This document shows, in pieces, positions 9,340 to 18,681 of a DNA stretch of 64,000 nt. Source of the stretch: Chitinophaga eiseniae (lineage in GTDB: Bacteria > Bacteroidota > Bacteroidia > Chitinophagales > Chitinophagaceae); the NCBI RefSeq assembly GCF_900167135.1, contig NZ_FUWZ01000003.1, forward strand, positions 248,001-312,000. The letters run 5' to 3'. The notes under the pieces were generated by a model, which did no database searches, was not told where the DNA came from, and saw nothing but the letters and a program-made list of their open reading frames with translations. The number at the start of each line of letters is the position of its first letter. Position 1 is the first letter of the stretch. Made by a program: the position numbers and the translations under genes.

Positions 9340-9575
9340 GGGAAAAGCCCGGTCGTCTGCCAGCAGAAAAGATTTTAAGACAACCGGCACTCTAACAGGC
9401 GAAGCCCGTCAAAAGCGCGCCTGCCGGGAAAAGCCCGGTCGTCTGCCAGCAGAAAAGATTTTAAGACAACCGGCACTCTAACAGGCGAAGCCCGTCAAAA
9501 GCGCGCCTGCCGGGAAAGCCCGGTCGTCTGCCCGAAAAACAAAAGACAAACGGCACCTTAACAACTTTTAAGTAA
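9340..9575 (+). repeat. 86-bp tandem direct repeat inside the operon
   Basis: Two near-identical units of 86 bases (9340-9425 and 9426-9511), each beginning GGGAAAAGCCCGGTCGTCTG, are followed by a third, shortened and diverged copy (from 9512) that runs almost to the next gene at 9582. The unit contains short self-complementary pieces such as CCGGGAAAAGCCCGG. It fills the 284-base gap between the SWIM and DUF5691 genes. It might act as a leader, a processing or attenuation site, or simply be a recent duplication. Confidence 0.9.
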
Positions 9576-9581
9576 ACGACG

Positions 9582-11051
9582 ATGCAGTCCTGGAACGACA
9601 TCATAAATATAGCCCTGTTGGGCACAGCCAAAAAACAACCGGACACCGGCAGCCTCCCCGGCCCGCTCCAGGCCGCAGCCGGCACTGTGCTGGCCGCGCC
9701 GGAAACAGACCGGGAAGAGCAGTTCCTGCAACTGGCCGCGCTCGTGTTCAACTATCGGCAAAGCGGCGCCATGGCCACGGCCGGCGGCCCCTCCACCATG
9801 ACGGTATGTCCGCCGGAAACCAAAACGTATTGCAGCGCGACCGCCATCCAGGCCCTCCATCATACGCTGGACAGTGAAAACATCCCGCTGCTGACCCTTT
9901 GGATGGAACTATGCACCCGCCACCAACAGATACTTCCACCGGAATACCTGCCGCGTATCCTGGAGAATGCCAGCCGGCATAAATCCCTGCGCAACCTCGC
10001 AGCCGCCTGTTGCGGCAAACGTGGCGAGTGGCTCGCGCAGTTCAACCGGGAATGGAACTTCTCCGTGGTGGCAGACACCACCGAAGAAATGTGGGAGAAC
10101 GGCACCACCGCACAACGGCTGGATGCCCTTACCCGCATCCGCCGCGAACAGCCGGCCGATGCCCGTGCCCTACTGCAGGCCACCTGGCCGCAGGAAAGCG
10201 CCGCCGTAAAAGCGGAACTGCTCGGCGCCCTCTCCACCGGCATCGGCATGGAAGACGCCCCCTGGCTGGAAGCGCTGCTGAATGAAAAAAGTAAACAGGT
10301 AAAAGAAGTTGCCCTCACCCTGCTGAAGAAAATCCCCGGCAGCAGCCTGCATGAACAATACCGGCTGATACTGGAAAACTCCATCCGGACAGACCACAAA
10401 GGCAAAGTGACGGTGACTGCCGCCATCCCGCCGGACACGGAGATCTTCAAAACAGGCATCGATAAACTCAGCAACAATGCCCGCGTTTCTGACGATGAAT
10501 ACATCCTGTCACAACTGGTGGCATTGGTGCACCCGAGGATGTGGGAAGAACATTTTAGCGCTTCCTTTGAAGAAGTGGCCGACCTGTTTCATCAGCAGAA
10601 AACACTGAAACCTTTTGTGCCCTCGCTGGTACAGGCGATCAGCTGGTTTGCCGATGAAAAACGCGCCCTTTCGCTGGTACAGCACAGCGATACCTTTCAC
10701 ATGACGCTGCTGCCGCTGTTGCCGGCCGATCAGCAGGACACCTATATCCTGCAGCACTTCGACGCCCACAGCAGCCTGGTGATGAACTATGTAGGGCAAC
10801 TGCAACAGGTATGGAGCGAAGAACTGGCCATGAAAATACTCCGGTTCTGCGCTAAAAACCCTTACACTTACTCACAACGGACAATGGGCGATTTTATCAC
10901 GCTCATCCCCGCTTCCGTGAAATCCGCACTGGATGAGATCTCTGCGGAGAACGAGAACTACCAGACCTACTGGAAATCCATTTCCATGCACCTGGTGGGC
11001 CTTTTACAGATTAAAACATTCATTCAGCAATCATTTACCAAAAACAGCTAA
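9582..11051 (+). CDS. DUF5691 family protein
   Basis: 489 residues, with the opening MQSWNDIINIALLGTAKKQP typical of DUF5691. The protein is predicted almost wholly alpha-helical, with HEAT-like helical pairs (for example the stretch around LLNEKSKQVKEVALTLLKKIPGS), and lacks catalytic motifs, signal peptide or membrane segments. DUF5691 genes accompany SWIM and MoxR/VWA clusters in many bacteria, but I know of no counterpart in the E. coli yeh cluster, so this is an extra component. It lies 13 bases before the AAA+ gene. A scaffold or adaptor role is plausible but unproven. Confidence 0.75.
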   Translation: MQSWNDIINIALLGTAKKQPDTGSLPGPLQAAAGTVLAAPETDREEQFLQLAALVFNYRQSGAMATAGGPSTMTVCPPETKTYCSATAIQALHHTLDSENIPLLTLWMELCTRHQQILPPEYLPRILENASRHKSLRNLAAACCGKRGEWLAQFNREWNFSVVADTTEEMWENGTTAQRLDALTRIRREQPADARALLQATWPQESAAVKAELLGALSTGIGMEDAPWLEALLNEKSKQVKEVALTLLKKIPGSSLHEQYRLILENSIRTDHKGKVTVTAAIPPDTEIFKTGIDKLSNNARVSDDEYILSQLVALVHPRMWEEHFSASFEEVADLFHQQKTLKPFVPSLVQAISWFADEKRALSLVQHSDTFHMTLLPLLPADQQDTYILQHFDAHSSLVMNYVGQLQQVWSEELAMKILRFCAKNPYTYSQRTMGDFITLIPASVKSALDEISAENENYQTYWKSISMHLVGLLQIKTFIQQSFTKNS

Positions 11052-11064
11052 ACTATTATATACC

Positions 11065-12144
11065 ATGTCTGATACCTTACGCCAACACGCAGAGGCACTC
11101 TACGCCACCGAACTGGAAGAGCTGAAAAAACAGGACAGCGGCAAACGACCCCATAACTGGCTGATGTCGCCGCAAGCTGTGGTGACTTACCTGATCGGCG
11201 GCAAACTGAAAAACGGATTTGAGGTGAGCCCTAAATATATCGGCAGCAAAAGACTGATGGAAATTGCGGTCGCCACCCTGGCCACCGACCGCGCCCTGTT
11301 GTTGTACGGTCTGCCCGGAACCGCCAAAAGCTGGGTCAGCGAACACCTGGCGGCCGCCATCAGCGGCGACTCCACCCGTATCGTACAAGGCACTGCCGGC
11401 ACCAGTGAAGAGAGCATCCGTTACGGCTGGAACTATGCCCGCCTGCTGGCAGAAGGACCTTCCCGCCAGGCGCTCGTGGAAACACCGGTCATGCGCGCCA
11501 TGCAGGAAGGTAAAATCGCCCGTATTGAAGAATTGACGCGTATTGGCGCCGATGTACAAGATACACTGATCACCATCCTCTCTGAGAAAACATTGCCCAT
11601 CCCGGAACTGAACAGTGAAGTACAGGCCGCTAAAGGTTTTAACCTGATCGCCACGGCCAACAACCGTGATAAGGGCGTCAACGAACTGTCCAGCGCACTG
11701 AAGCGCCGTTTTAACACCGTAATACTACCCGTGCCCGGCACTATGGAAGAAGAGATAGACATCGTGAAGAGAAGAGTGGAAAGCTTCGAGAAAGTGATGG
11801 AACTGCCCGCCGAAAAGCCCGCGCTGGAAGAGATACGCCGCATTGTTACCATCTTCCGCGAACTGCGCAACGGGGTGACGGAAGACGGCAAAACAAAAAT
11901 CAAATCGCCCGGAGGCACGCTCAGCACCGCTGAAGCCATCTCCGTTGTCAATAACGGTTTAACCCTCGCCGCCTACTTCGGCGACGGCCGCCTCACCGCC
12001 GCCGATCTCGCCGCCGGTATCATCGGCGCCGTAGTAAAAGACCCGGTACAGGATAAACTGGTATGGCAGGAATACCTGGAGACTGTTGTAAAAACCCGCG
12101 ATGAGTGGAAAGATGTATACCGTGCCTGCCGCGATTTGCAATAA
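11065..12144 (+). CDS. MoxR-type AAA+ ATPase, YehL subfamily
   Basis: 359 residues from the ATG at 11065, chosen over a longer in-frame upstream extension because it gives the normal length (E. coli YehL is about 360) and lies just past the previous stop. Walker A is GLPGTAKS (82-89). The Walker B region is IARIEELTRI (151-160), where Glu replaces the usual Asp. Sensor 1 is ATANNRD (196-202), and ALKRRF (211-216) supplies the arginine finger. MoxR ATPases form rings that work with VWA proteins as chaperones or complex remodelers. The VWA partner is two genes downstream. Spacing to its neighbours is 13 and 15 bases, so it is operonic. Confidence 0.93.
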   Translation: MSDTLRQHAEALYATELEELKKQDSGKRPHNWLMSPQAVVTYLIGGKLKNGFEVSPKYIGSKRLMEIAVATLATDRALLLYGLPGTAKSWVSEHLAAAISGDSTRIVQGTAGTSEESIRYGWNYARLLAEGPSRQALVETPVMRAMQEGKIARIEELTRIGADVQDTLITILSEKTLPIPELNSEVQAAKGFNLIATANNRDKGVNELSSALKRRFNTVILPVPGTMEEEIDIVKRRVESFEKVMELPAEKPALEEIRRIVTIFRELRNGVTEDGKTKIKSPGGTLSTAEAISVVNNGLTLAAYFGDGRLTAADLAAGIIGAVVKDPVQDKLVWQEYLETVVKTRDEWKDVYRACRDLQ

Positions 12145-12159
12145 CCTAACCGTGTAATC

Positions 12160-14535
12160 ATGTCTGTTCATATACTTGGAATCCGGCACCATGGGCCCGG
12201 CTCTGCCAGGAACGTTAAAAACTTCCTGGAAGCGCTGCAGCCCGATATTGTGCTGGTGGAAGGCCCGCCGGAAGCTGACAGCATCCTTTCATGGGCCGGC
12301 CATGAGGCACTCAAACCACCAGTGGCCATACTGGTGTACCAGCCTGATGACCCACAGCACTCCTGCTTTTACCCCTTCGCCGAATACTCCCCCGAATGGC
12401 AGGCGATCGGCTACGCCCAGCGGCAGCATATCCCCGTGCGGTTTATGGACCTGCCGCTGACACATGTTTTTGCCATCGGGAAAGAAAAACAGGCGGCTGC
12501 CGAAGCCGCCCTCCGGCAACAGGAAACAGCGGAACACCCCCCTGCGGGAACAGATGGTCCGGCCCCGGAACTCGCCCACGCCCGCGTACAGTCCCTCCCC
12601 GGAGAACCCGACCTGGAAGCTGTAATTGACAGCGACGAAGAAGAACTACCAGCCCAACAGCTGATCCCGGCCGCTTTCCGCCATGATCCCATCGCCTACC
12701 TCGCCCACGCCGACGGGCATGACGACGGCGAAAGATGGTGGGAACATATGTTTGAATACCGGCAACAGGACGACCAGGTGTTCGAGGCCGTCAGCGACGC
12801 GATGGAAGCCCTGCGCGACGAACTCCCCTCCCGCGGCAGCCGCATGGAACAGTTGCGCGAAGCCTGGATGCGTAAAATGATACGGCAGGCGGAGAAGGAA
12901 ATGTACACCCGCATTGCCGTGATATGCGGCGCCTGGCATGCGCCCGCATTAAAAAATATGCCCACGCAGAAGGCAGATAACGATCTGCTGAAAGGACTGC
13001 CCAAAGTTAAGATAGATTGTACCTGGATACCGTGGACGTACAGCCGTTTGAGTTATGAGAGCGGTTATGGCGCCGGCGTGCCTTCCCCCGGATGGTACCA
13101 ACATATCTGGGACCACCCGGCTGACGACGGCACCCGCTGGATGGCGCTGATAGCGAAGCTGTTCCGCGAACAGCAAAAAGACACTTCCGTTGCCCATGTG
13201 CTGGAAGCCGTTCGGCTGGCCAATGCACTGGCCTCATTGCGGCAGTACGCCCGCCCCGGTCTCGAAGAACTCAACGAGGCCACCCTCAGCGTATTGTGCA
13301 ACGGAGAAGATGTGCTGATGCAGTTGATACGGGATGAACTGATCGTCAGCAACCGCATCGGACAGGTACCCTCCGATATTCCCAAACCGCCGCTGCAGAC
13401 CGATATAGAGCGGTTGCAGAAAAAGCTGCGGCTGCCGCAGACAGCAGATTTTAAAGACTATGTGCTGGACCTCCGTAAAGACACGGACCTGGAGCGCAGT
13501 ATCTTCCTGCATCGCCTGGAACTGCTGGGCATCCGCTGGGGCGACCGGCAGCAGACTTCCGGCAAAGGCACCTTTAAAGAACAATGGCGCCTGCAATGGG
13601 ACCCGTCATTTTCCGTAGACATCATCGAAAAAGGCAGCTGGGGCAACACCTTACTTGAAGCGGTGACCCAATATATCCTGGACGTATCCGGTAAAACAGC
13701 AACCCTCCGGGACGTATGCCGGATGCTGGAATCCGCACTGCCGGCAGAACTGCCCAAAGTAGTAGACGCGCTGATATTAAGGATCAACAACCTCGCCGCC
13801 GCTGCCGGCGACGTGCTGCAACTACTGGAAGTCGTACCGTCGCTGGTAAACATCACCCGCTACGGTAACGTACGCAAAACAGACGCGGAGCTGGTGTTGA
13901 ACATCGTGGAGAGCATGATCAGCCGGGTATGTATCAGCTTACCGGCCGCCTGCACCGCCGTAGGGGAAGATGCCGCGCTGGAACTGCTGGACCAGTTCCA
14001 GGCCATGAACGACGCCATCAACCTGTTGCAGCTTGCCGACCTGACCGCCGCATGGACCGGCACTTTACAGGCCATTTCGGCCAATAGCCAATCGGCCCCG
14101 GTGATCGCCGGCTACGCCTCCCGCCTGTTGTTCGACTTTAAAATACTTAACAGCGAAACACTTTTCAACCGCTTCAGTATGGCCATGTCCGTAGCCAACG
14201 CGCCCGCCGTGGCAGCTGCCTGGCTGGAAGGTTTTCTCAAAGGCAGCGGTACCCTCCTGCTACTGGACGATACCCTCTGGCAAATGGTATGTAGTTGGGT
14301 GGAACAGTTGGAAAATGATATTTTCATGCAGATATTGCCATTATTACGCCGCACCTTTTCTAACTTTACCGCCCCGGAAAGAAAAAAACTGGGGGAAAAA
14401 GTAACGACAGGAACCGGCGGCGGTCCGGCGCCAACCACCGCGACCGGCGGCATAGACGATACCCGGGCCGCCCTTGGCATCCCGGTGGTGATGAAGATGT
14501 TGGGATTTTTTCACCCTGAAAACCAGGCAGAATAA
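12160..14535 (+). CDS. DUF5682 family protein (YehM-like)
   Basis: 791 residues, close to E. coli YehM in length and position. The N-terminus reads ILGIRHHGPGSARNV with H10 and H11, then DIVLVEGPPEAD with E34, and later RIAVICGAWHAPAL with H260. This His/Glu/His spacing resembles the TraB/ChaN/EreA-like superfamily, some members of which are metal-dependent hydrolases. The similarity is my reading, not an established assignment. Between them lies an insertion of low complexity (about 108-170, Ala/Glu/Pro-rich). The C-terminal 450 residues are helical. No signal or membrane segment. Its stop codon shares one base with the start of the VWA gene. Confidence 0.8.
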   Translation: MSVHILGIRHHGPGSARNVKNFLEALQPDIVLVEGPPEADSILSWAGHEALKPPVAILVYQPDDPQHSCFYPFAEYSPEWQAIGYAQRQHIPVRFMDLPLTHVFAIGKEKQAAAEAALRQQETAEHPPAGTDGPAPELAHARVQSLPGEPDLEAVIDSDEEELPAQQLIPAAFRHDPIAYLAHADGHDDGERWWEHMFEYRQQDDQVFEAVSDAMEALRDELPSRGSRMEQLREAWMRKMIRQAEKEMYTRIAVICGAWHAPALKNMPTQKADNDLLKGLPKVKIDCTWIPWTYSRLSYESGYGAGVPSPGWYQHIWDHPADDGTRWMALIAKLFREQQKDTSVAHVLEAVRLANALASLRQYARPGLEELNEATLSVLCNGEDVLMQLIRDELIVSNRIGQVPSDIPKPPLQTDIERLQKKLRLPQTADFKDYVLDLRKDTDLERSIFLHRLELLGIRWGDRQQTSGKGTFKEQWRLQWDPSFSVDIIEKGSWGNTLLEAVTQYILDVSGKTATLRDVCRMLESALPAELPKVVDALILRINNLAAAAGDVLQLLEVVPSLVNITRYGNVRKTDAELVLNIVESMISRVCISLPAACTAVGEDAALELLDQFQAMNDAINLLQLADLTAAWTGTLQAISANSQSAPVIAGYASRLLFDFKILNSETLFNRFSMAMSVANAPAVAAAWLEGFLKGSGTLLLLDDTLWQMVCSWVEQLENDIFMQILPLLRRTFSNFTAPERKKLGEKVTTGTGGGPAPTTATGGIDDTRAALGIPVVMKMLGFFHPENQAE

Positions 14536-15668
14536 TGGAAGAAAATATACGACGATGGCGGCTGATCCTGGGAGGCGACAACAATGACGGTACTGGTTTT
14601 ACCCTCAATAAGACCGACCTTCAGGTAGACAAAACGCTGGAAGCCCTCTACGACAGCAACCGCAAAGGCGGGCTGGGCGCCTCGTCGCCCAACGTTAGCC
14701 GCTGGCTGGGCGACATCCGCAGTTATTTCCCCTCCTCCGTAGTACAGGTGATGCAGAAAGATGCCCTTAAACGGCTGGACCTCACCTCCATGCTGCTGGA
14801 GAAAGAAATGCTGCAAAACGTGGAACCCGATGTACACCTGGTCGCAACCCTGATGACCCTCAGCCGCGTGATCCCGGAAAAAACCAAAGACACCGCCAGA
14901 CAAGTGGTAAAAAAAGTAGTGGACGAACTGCTCAAAAAGCTGTCGCAGCCCATGCAACAGGCCATTACCGGCAGTCTTAACCGGAGCATCCGCAACCGGC
15001 GGCCCCGTCACCAGGAAATCAACTGGGACCTGACCATCCGAAAAAACTTACAACACTATCAACCGGAATATAAAACCGTCATTCCAGAAACACTGATCGG
15101 CTACGGCCGTAAAAGATCTGCGCTCAAAGACGTAGTATTATGCCTGGACCAGAGCGGATCTATGGGCACCTCTGTAGTCTACTCCGGCATCTTCGGCGCA
15201 GTGATGGCTTCTATCCCTGCCGTACAAACGAAGATGGTAGTGTTTGACACGGCTGTGGCCGACCTGACGGAAGAGCTGCAGGACCCGGTAGAATTGCTGT
15301 TTGGCGTACAACTGGGCGGCGGCACTGACATCCATCTGGCGCTGCAGTACTGCCAGCAACTGATCACCCGGCCGGCGGATACCGTACTGGTAGTGATCAC
15401 CGACCTGTTTGAAGGCGGCGATGAAACAGGCATGCGTAAACGCTTTACCGACCTGGCCGCCAGTGGCGTGCAGGTAGTGGTGTTACTGGCGCTCAATGAC
15501 GAAGGCGCACCCTCATATGATCATGAAAATGCACAGTTCCTCGCTACACTTGGTATCCCGGTATTTGCCTGCACACCAGACAAATTCCCGGATATGATGG
15601 CCATGGCACTGAGCAAACAGGACATCGCCCAATGGGCATCCAGAGAGGAAATCGTCCTGAAAAAATAA
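14535..15668 (+). CDS. VWA-domain protein (YehP-like)
   Basis: 377 residues, matching E. coli YehP in length. The N-terminal 190 residues are helical. The VWA domain starts at about 198 and has a complete metal-ion-dependent adhesion site: DQSGS (D205, S207, S209), T264 in GGGTDIHLAL and D290 in VVITDLFEGGD. Such domains bind partners through a divalent metal and pair with MoxR ATPases (as in RavA-ViaA). The start overlaps the DUF5682 stop by one base and the next gene begins 18 bases later. No signal peptide, so it acts in the cytoplasm. Confidence 0.92.
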   Translation: MEENIRRWRLILGGDNNDGTGFTLNKTDLQVDKTLEALYDSNRKGGLGASSPNVSRWLGDIRSYFPSSVVQVMQKDALKRLDLTSMLLEKEMLQNVEPDVHLVATLMTLSRVIPEKTKDTARQVVKKVVDELLKKLSQPMQQAITGSLNRSIRNRRPRHQEINWDLTIRKNLQHYQPEYKTVIPETLIGYGRKRSALKDVVLCLDQSGSMGTSVVYSGIFGAVMASIPAVQTKMVVFDTAVADLTEELQDPVELLFGVQLGGGTDIHLALQYCQQLITRPADTVLVVITDLFEGGDETGMRKRFTDLAASGVQVVVLLALNDEGAPSYDHENAQFLATLGIPVFACTPDKFPDMMAMALSKQDIAQWASREEIVLKK

Positions 15669-15686
15669 AGAACCTATTTAAGCCTT

Positions 15687-18614
15687 ATGCCATATACTAA
15701 GGAAACTATACTACCTTTTATCGAACGACAGCAACAGCTTTATGAAGACAGCGGCCAATCAGGGCTGCTGCAGGACGGGGTAGCTTTCCTTACCGGGCAA
15801 ACCATTCTCCCTCCTGTATGCACCGATGCAACGGTCGCCCGCGAAATGGGCATCTTTGTACAGCTGCTGAAATTACCCGACCAGTGGGACGACAATGACC
15901 GGCTGGTGTTACAGCTGCTGGCCGATCCCCTCGTCTGGCAACATTGCCGGGAGCGGTTCCTGCAACACGTGGTGCCCATGCTGGACACACCCGGTTCCGC
16001 ATCCGCCATCGTACTGCGCTTCAGCTACTTTACCAACTATCTCCAGCAAAGAGGATGCACCACCGAAGACATCGGCTCTATCCTGATCGTCTACTCCGGC
16101 GATGGCAACAACTTTGACCTGACACCGCTGAAATTCACGCCGCTGCGTAAATTCTTACAGGACCTGATCAAAAGCGCGGAGTGGCCCACCGTAGACGCTT
16201 ACCTGCGCACCTGGAAAGACCATGGATGGAACTCCCTCTTTTTCCGGCTCCTGTCCAAAGGACATCCGGACCGCGAAATGGAGTACCTGGAGCATATCCT
16301 TCTCCAGCCCGGCAAAGGATTTGTCAACGTGGAGCTGTCACGCGTATTGCTGCATCTCAATCCCGACAAATACCGGCCGCTGATAGAAAAATCCGTCTCC
16401 CATCTGTCCTCTTTACCTGATTATACAGCACAATTGTGTGGTTATTATCTGCTGGCACACTATCAATCGGAACACTATGAACCACTACTGTTAAAAGCAG
16501 CATACGCCTATCTCCAGGAACAGAACAGCGGCCTTACCAGCCAGGCCTTCCGTCAGCAACAGGCCGCTATGGGCGGCACAACACAGCTGCCGGCGCCCGA
16601 TGTGATAGCGGTAATACAACTACTGCGTCAGGACCGGCAACAGGCGCTCCCCTATCTCGATACCTATGTAGAGGAGCGAAAGTACCTGCACCCGGAAGTA
16701 TTCCAGGTGATGCAGCAGGAACTGGGCAACCAGTCCGTTCCCCTGTTGCTCAAAGCCATCGACAACGATTACGAAGCCAAACATATTTTCCCGTTGCTCA
16801 CGCAACTGGATGCGCCCCTCTATGCCGAAAGGCTCTGGGATTTCACCCTGCACAAACTGAAGTCTGTACGTACGCTCGTAGCCGTTATACTGGCAGACCA
16901 TCCGCAGGCGCTGGAACGTGCCGGCGAGCTGTTACAGCATAAAAAAGCAGAACAAAGGCTTACCGCCGTGCAGATACTCTGCAGGCTCAATACACCGGAA
17001 GCCAAACAGCTGCTGCAACAGGCCCTCCAGCAGGAGATCAACGACGATGCCCGCGACCTGATGCTGGAAACGCTCGGCCAGACTTTAGCCGAAGAAGACG
17101 ATATCACCACTGCACAACAGCTGGTGGCCTTTGCGAAAAAGAGGTTCAAACTTTCCCGTCCGCTCGAAAAATGGCTGGACGACAGCGCACTGCCACCAGC
17201 CTATTTGGTCAACGGCGCCGCGCTGAACCTGGACATGACGCGTTTTCTCCTTTACCGTATGTCGCGCGTGGACGAGTTCCGCCCCGATATCGAAGCCCGG
17301 CCGCTCCTGCGACTGATAGACCGCTCCCGCAGCGGCGAATTCGCCATGCACCTCTTTCACCTGTACCTGTCCCGCAACGGCGACGCCAAAACAAAATACC
17401 TGCTGGCACTGGCCGGCCTCACCGGTGACGATGCGCTGGCAGCGACGCTGGAGCAGGCCGTCATGCAATGGATCAGTGAAAAAAGGCTCCGCATGGCCGA
17501 ACATGGCATTGGCGCGCTGGCGCTGCATGGCAGCAAACAGGCGCTGCAAACGGTGGAGTACCTGTCCCGCAAATACCGTGTCCGTAAATCCAATATAGGC
17601 GCGGCCGCACTAGCCGGTATGCAGTATGCCGCCGCTGAACTGGGCATCACCATACATGAACTGGGCGATCGTATCGTACCAGATTATGGTTTCAAAGGTA
17701 TGTTCCTTCCTTTTGAAGTAAAAGGAGACATCTACCAGCTGTATATCGACCAGCAGTTCAAACCTGCTGTTATCAATAACAGGCAAAGAAAACTGAAATC
17801 CATCCCGGTGGCCACTCCGGCCCATACTAAAGAAGCCATCAAACAGCTGGGCAAGGCCATCGCCGAAACCGTAAAGCTGCAGACCGCCAGGCTGGAACAT
17901 TTCCTCGTAGTACAGCGCAAATGGGAGCCGGCGCAATGGCAACAGTGTTTCCTGCACCATCCTATCATGTTCGTATATGCCACACGGTTACTCTGGGCAT
18001 TGTACGACGCGCAGGACCAGCTGATCACCGGTTTCCAGTGCCGTGATGCCGATCACCTCACCGACCTGCAGGGGCAGCCGGTAACGATTCCCGCCGGCGC
18101 TTCCATTCGTGTGCTTCATCCACTGTACCTCAGCAGCGAAGCGCTCTCCCAATGGAAACAACGCTTTGCCGAAGATGGTATTGAAGCCGTATTTCCGCAG
18201 CTGGACAGGCCCGTGGCCGCCATTCCGCCGCAGCAGGCCGACACCACGCTGGTACATGACTTTGAAGACATCGCCCTCGAAAGCACCCTGCTCAATAAAC
18301 ACATGGAACAAAAAGGCTGGAAACTCAGTGAAGGCAGTGACGGCAAATATGTGTATGCCTATCACAAAACAGATGACGAAAACCAGCTGGAAGTAATTGT
18401 GGAAATGAGCAGCATCTATAAAGAAGAAGGTTTCCGGTACAAACTGGGCACCCTCTATTTTGTGGACAAAACCAAAGTGCGGCAACGCTGGTCCAGAAAT
18501 CCGGACAAAGAAACGGATGACTGCCTCCTGCCCCTTGGACACGTACCGCCTGTGTTCTATTCCGAGGCGATCACCGATATAGCCGTTTCACGGGAAAAGG
18601 TAGAAGTGGCCTGA
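15687..18614 (+). CDS. DUF4132 protein (MolR/YehI-like), large HEAT-like
   Basis: 975 residues. The first two thirds are helical repeats of the HEAT/ARM kind (for example NTPEAKQLLQQALQQEINDDARDL, about 435-455). The C-terminal part carries the DUF4132 signature, IRVLHPLYLSSEALSQWKQ followed by FPQLDRPV (about 810-850). In E. coli the DUF4132 protein MolR/YehI sits beside yehL-yehQ and was named a molybdate regulator, a function not well supported. The E. coli protein is longer (about 1200) and has an N-terminal WGR domain, which I do not see here. It is the last gene of the operon; no strong terminator follows. Confidence 0.85.
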   Translation: MPYTKETILPFIERQQQLYEDSGQSGLLQDGVAFLTGQTILPPVCTDATVAREMGIFVQLLKLPDQWDDNDRLVLQLLADPLVWQHCRERFLQHVVPMLDTPGSASAIVLRFSYFTNYLQQRGCTTEDIGSILIVYSGDGNNFDLTPLKFTPLRKFLQDLIKSAEWPTVDAYLRTWKDHGWNSLFFRLLSKGHPDREMEYLEHILLQPGKGFVNVELSRVLLHLNPDKYRPLIEKSVSHLSSLPDYTAQLCGYYLLAHYQSEHYEPLLLKAAYAYLQEQNSGLTSQAFRQQQAAMGGTTQLPAPDVIAVIQLLRQDRQQALPYLDTYVEERKYLHPEVFQVMQQELGNQSVPLLLKAIDNDYEAKHIFPLLTQLDAPLYAERLWDFTLHKLKSVRTLVAVILADHPQALERAGELLQHKKAEQRLTAVQILCRLNTPEAKQLLQQALQQEINDDARDLMLETLGQTLAEEDDITTAQQLVAFAKKRFKLSRPLEKWLDDSALPPAYLVNGAALNLDMTRFLLYRMSRVDEFRPDIEARPLLRLIDRSRSGEFAMHLFHLYLSRNGDAKTKYLLALAGLTGDDALAATLEQAVMQWISEKRLRMAEHGIGALALHGSKQALQTVEYLSRKYRVRKSNIGAAALAGMQYAAAELGITIHELGDRIVPDYGFKGMFLPFEVKGDIYQLYIDQQFKPAVINNRQRKLKSIPVATPAHTKEAIKQLGKAIAETVKLQTARLEHFLVVQRKWEPAQWQQCFLHHPIMFVYATRLLWALYDAQDQLITGFQCRDADHLTDLQGQPVTIPAGASIRVLHPLYLSSEALSQWKQRFAEDGIEAVFPQLDRPVAAIPPQQADTTLVHDFEDIALESTLLNKHMEQKGWKLSEGSDGKYVYAYHKTDDENQLEVIVEMSSIYKEEGFRYKLGTLYFVDKTKVRQRWSRNPDKETDDCLLPLGHVPPVFYSEAITDIAVSREKVEVA

Positions 18615-18635
18615 GGCATTTAAATATGAGATTTT

Positions 18636-18662
18636 TTTGTATTTTATCGCTCGTTAGATTTG
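18636..18662 (+). promoter_or_regulatory. Candidate promoter of the hexosaminidase gene
   Basis: TAGATTTG at 18655-18662 matches the TAnnTTTG element exactly, 19 bases before the ATG at 18682. A TTTG at 18636-18639 lies upstream with a spacer of only 15 bases, shorter than the usual 19. The -7 match and its place make a separate promoter likely; the upstream element is doubtful. Confidence 0.45.
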
Positions 18663-18681
18663 TGAACAATAAAATACATAT

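Noticed and set aside
9340..9575. Possible CRISPR array at the 86-bp repeats
   Set aside because: Units are contiguous with no unique spacers, and no cas genes are present.
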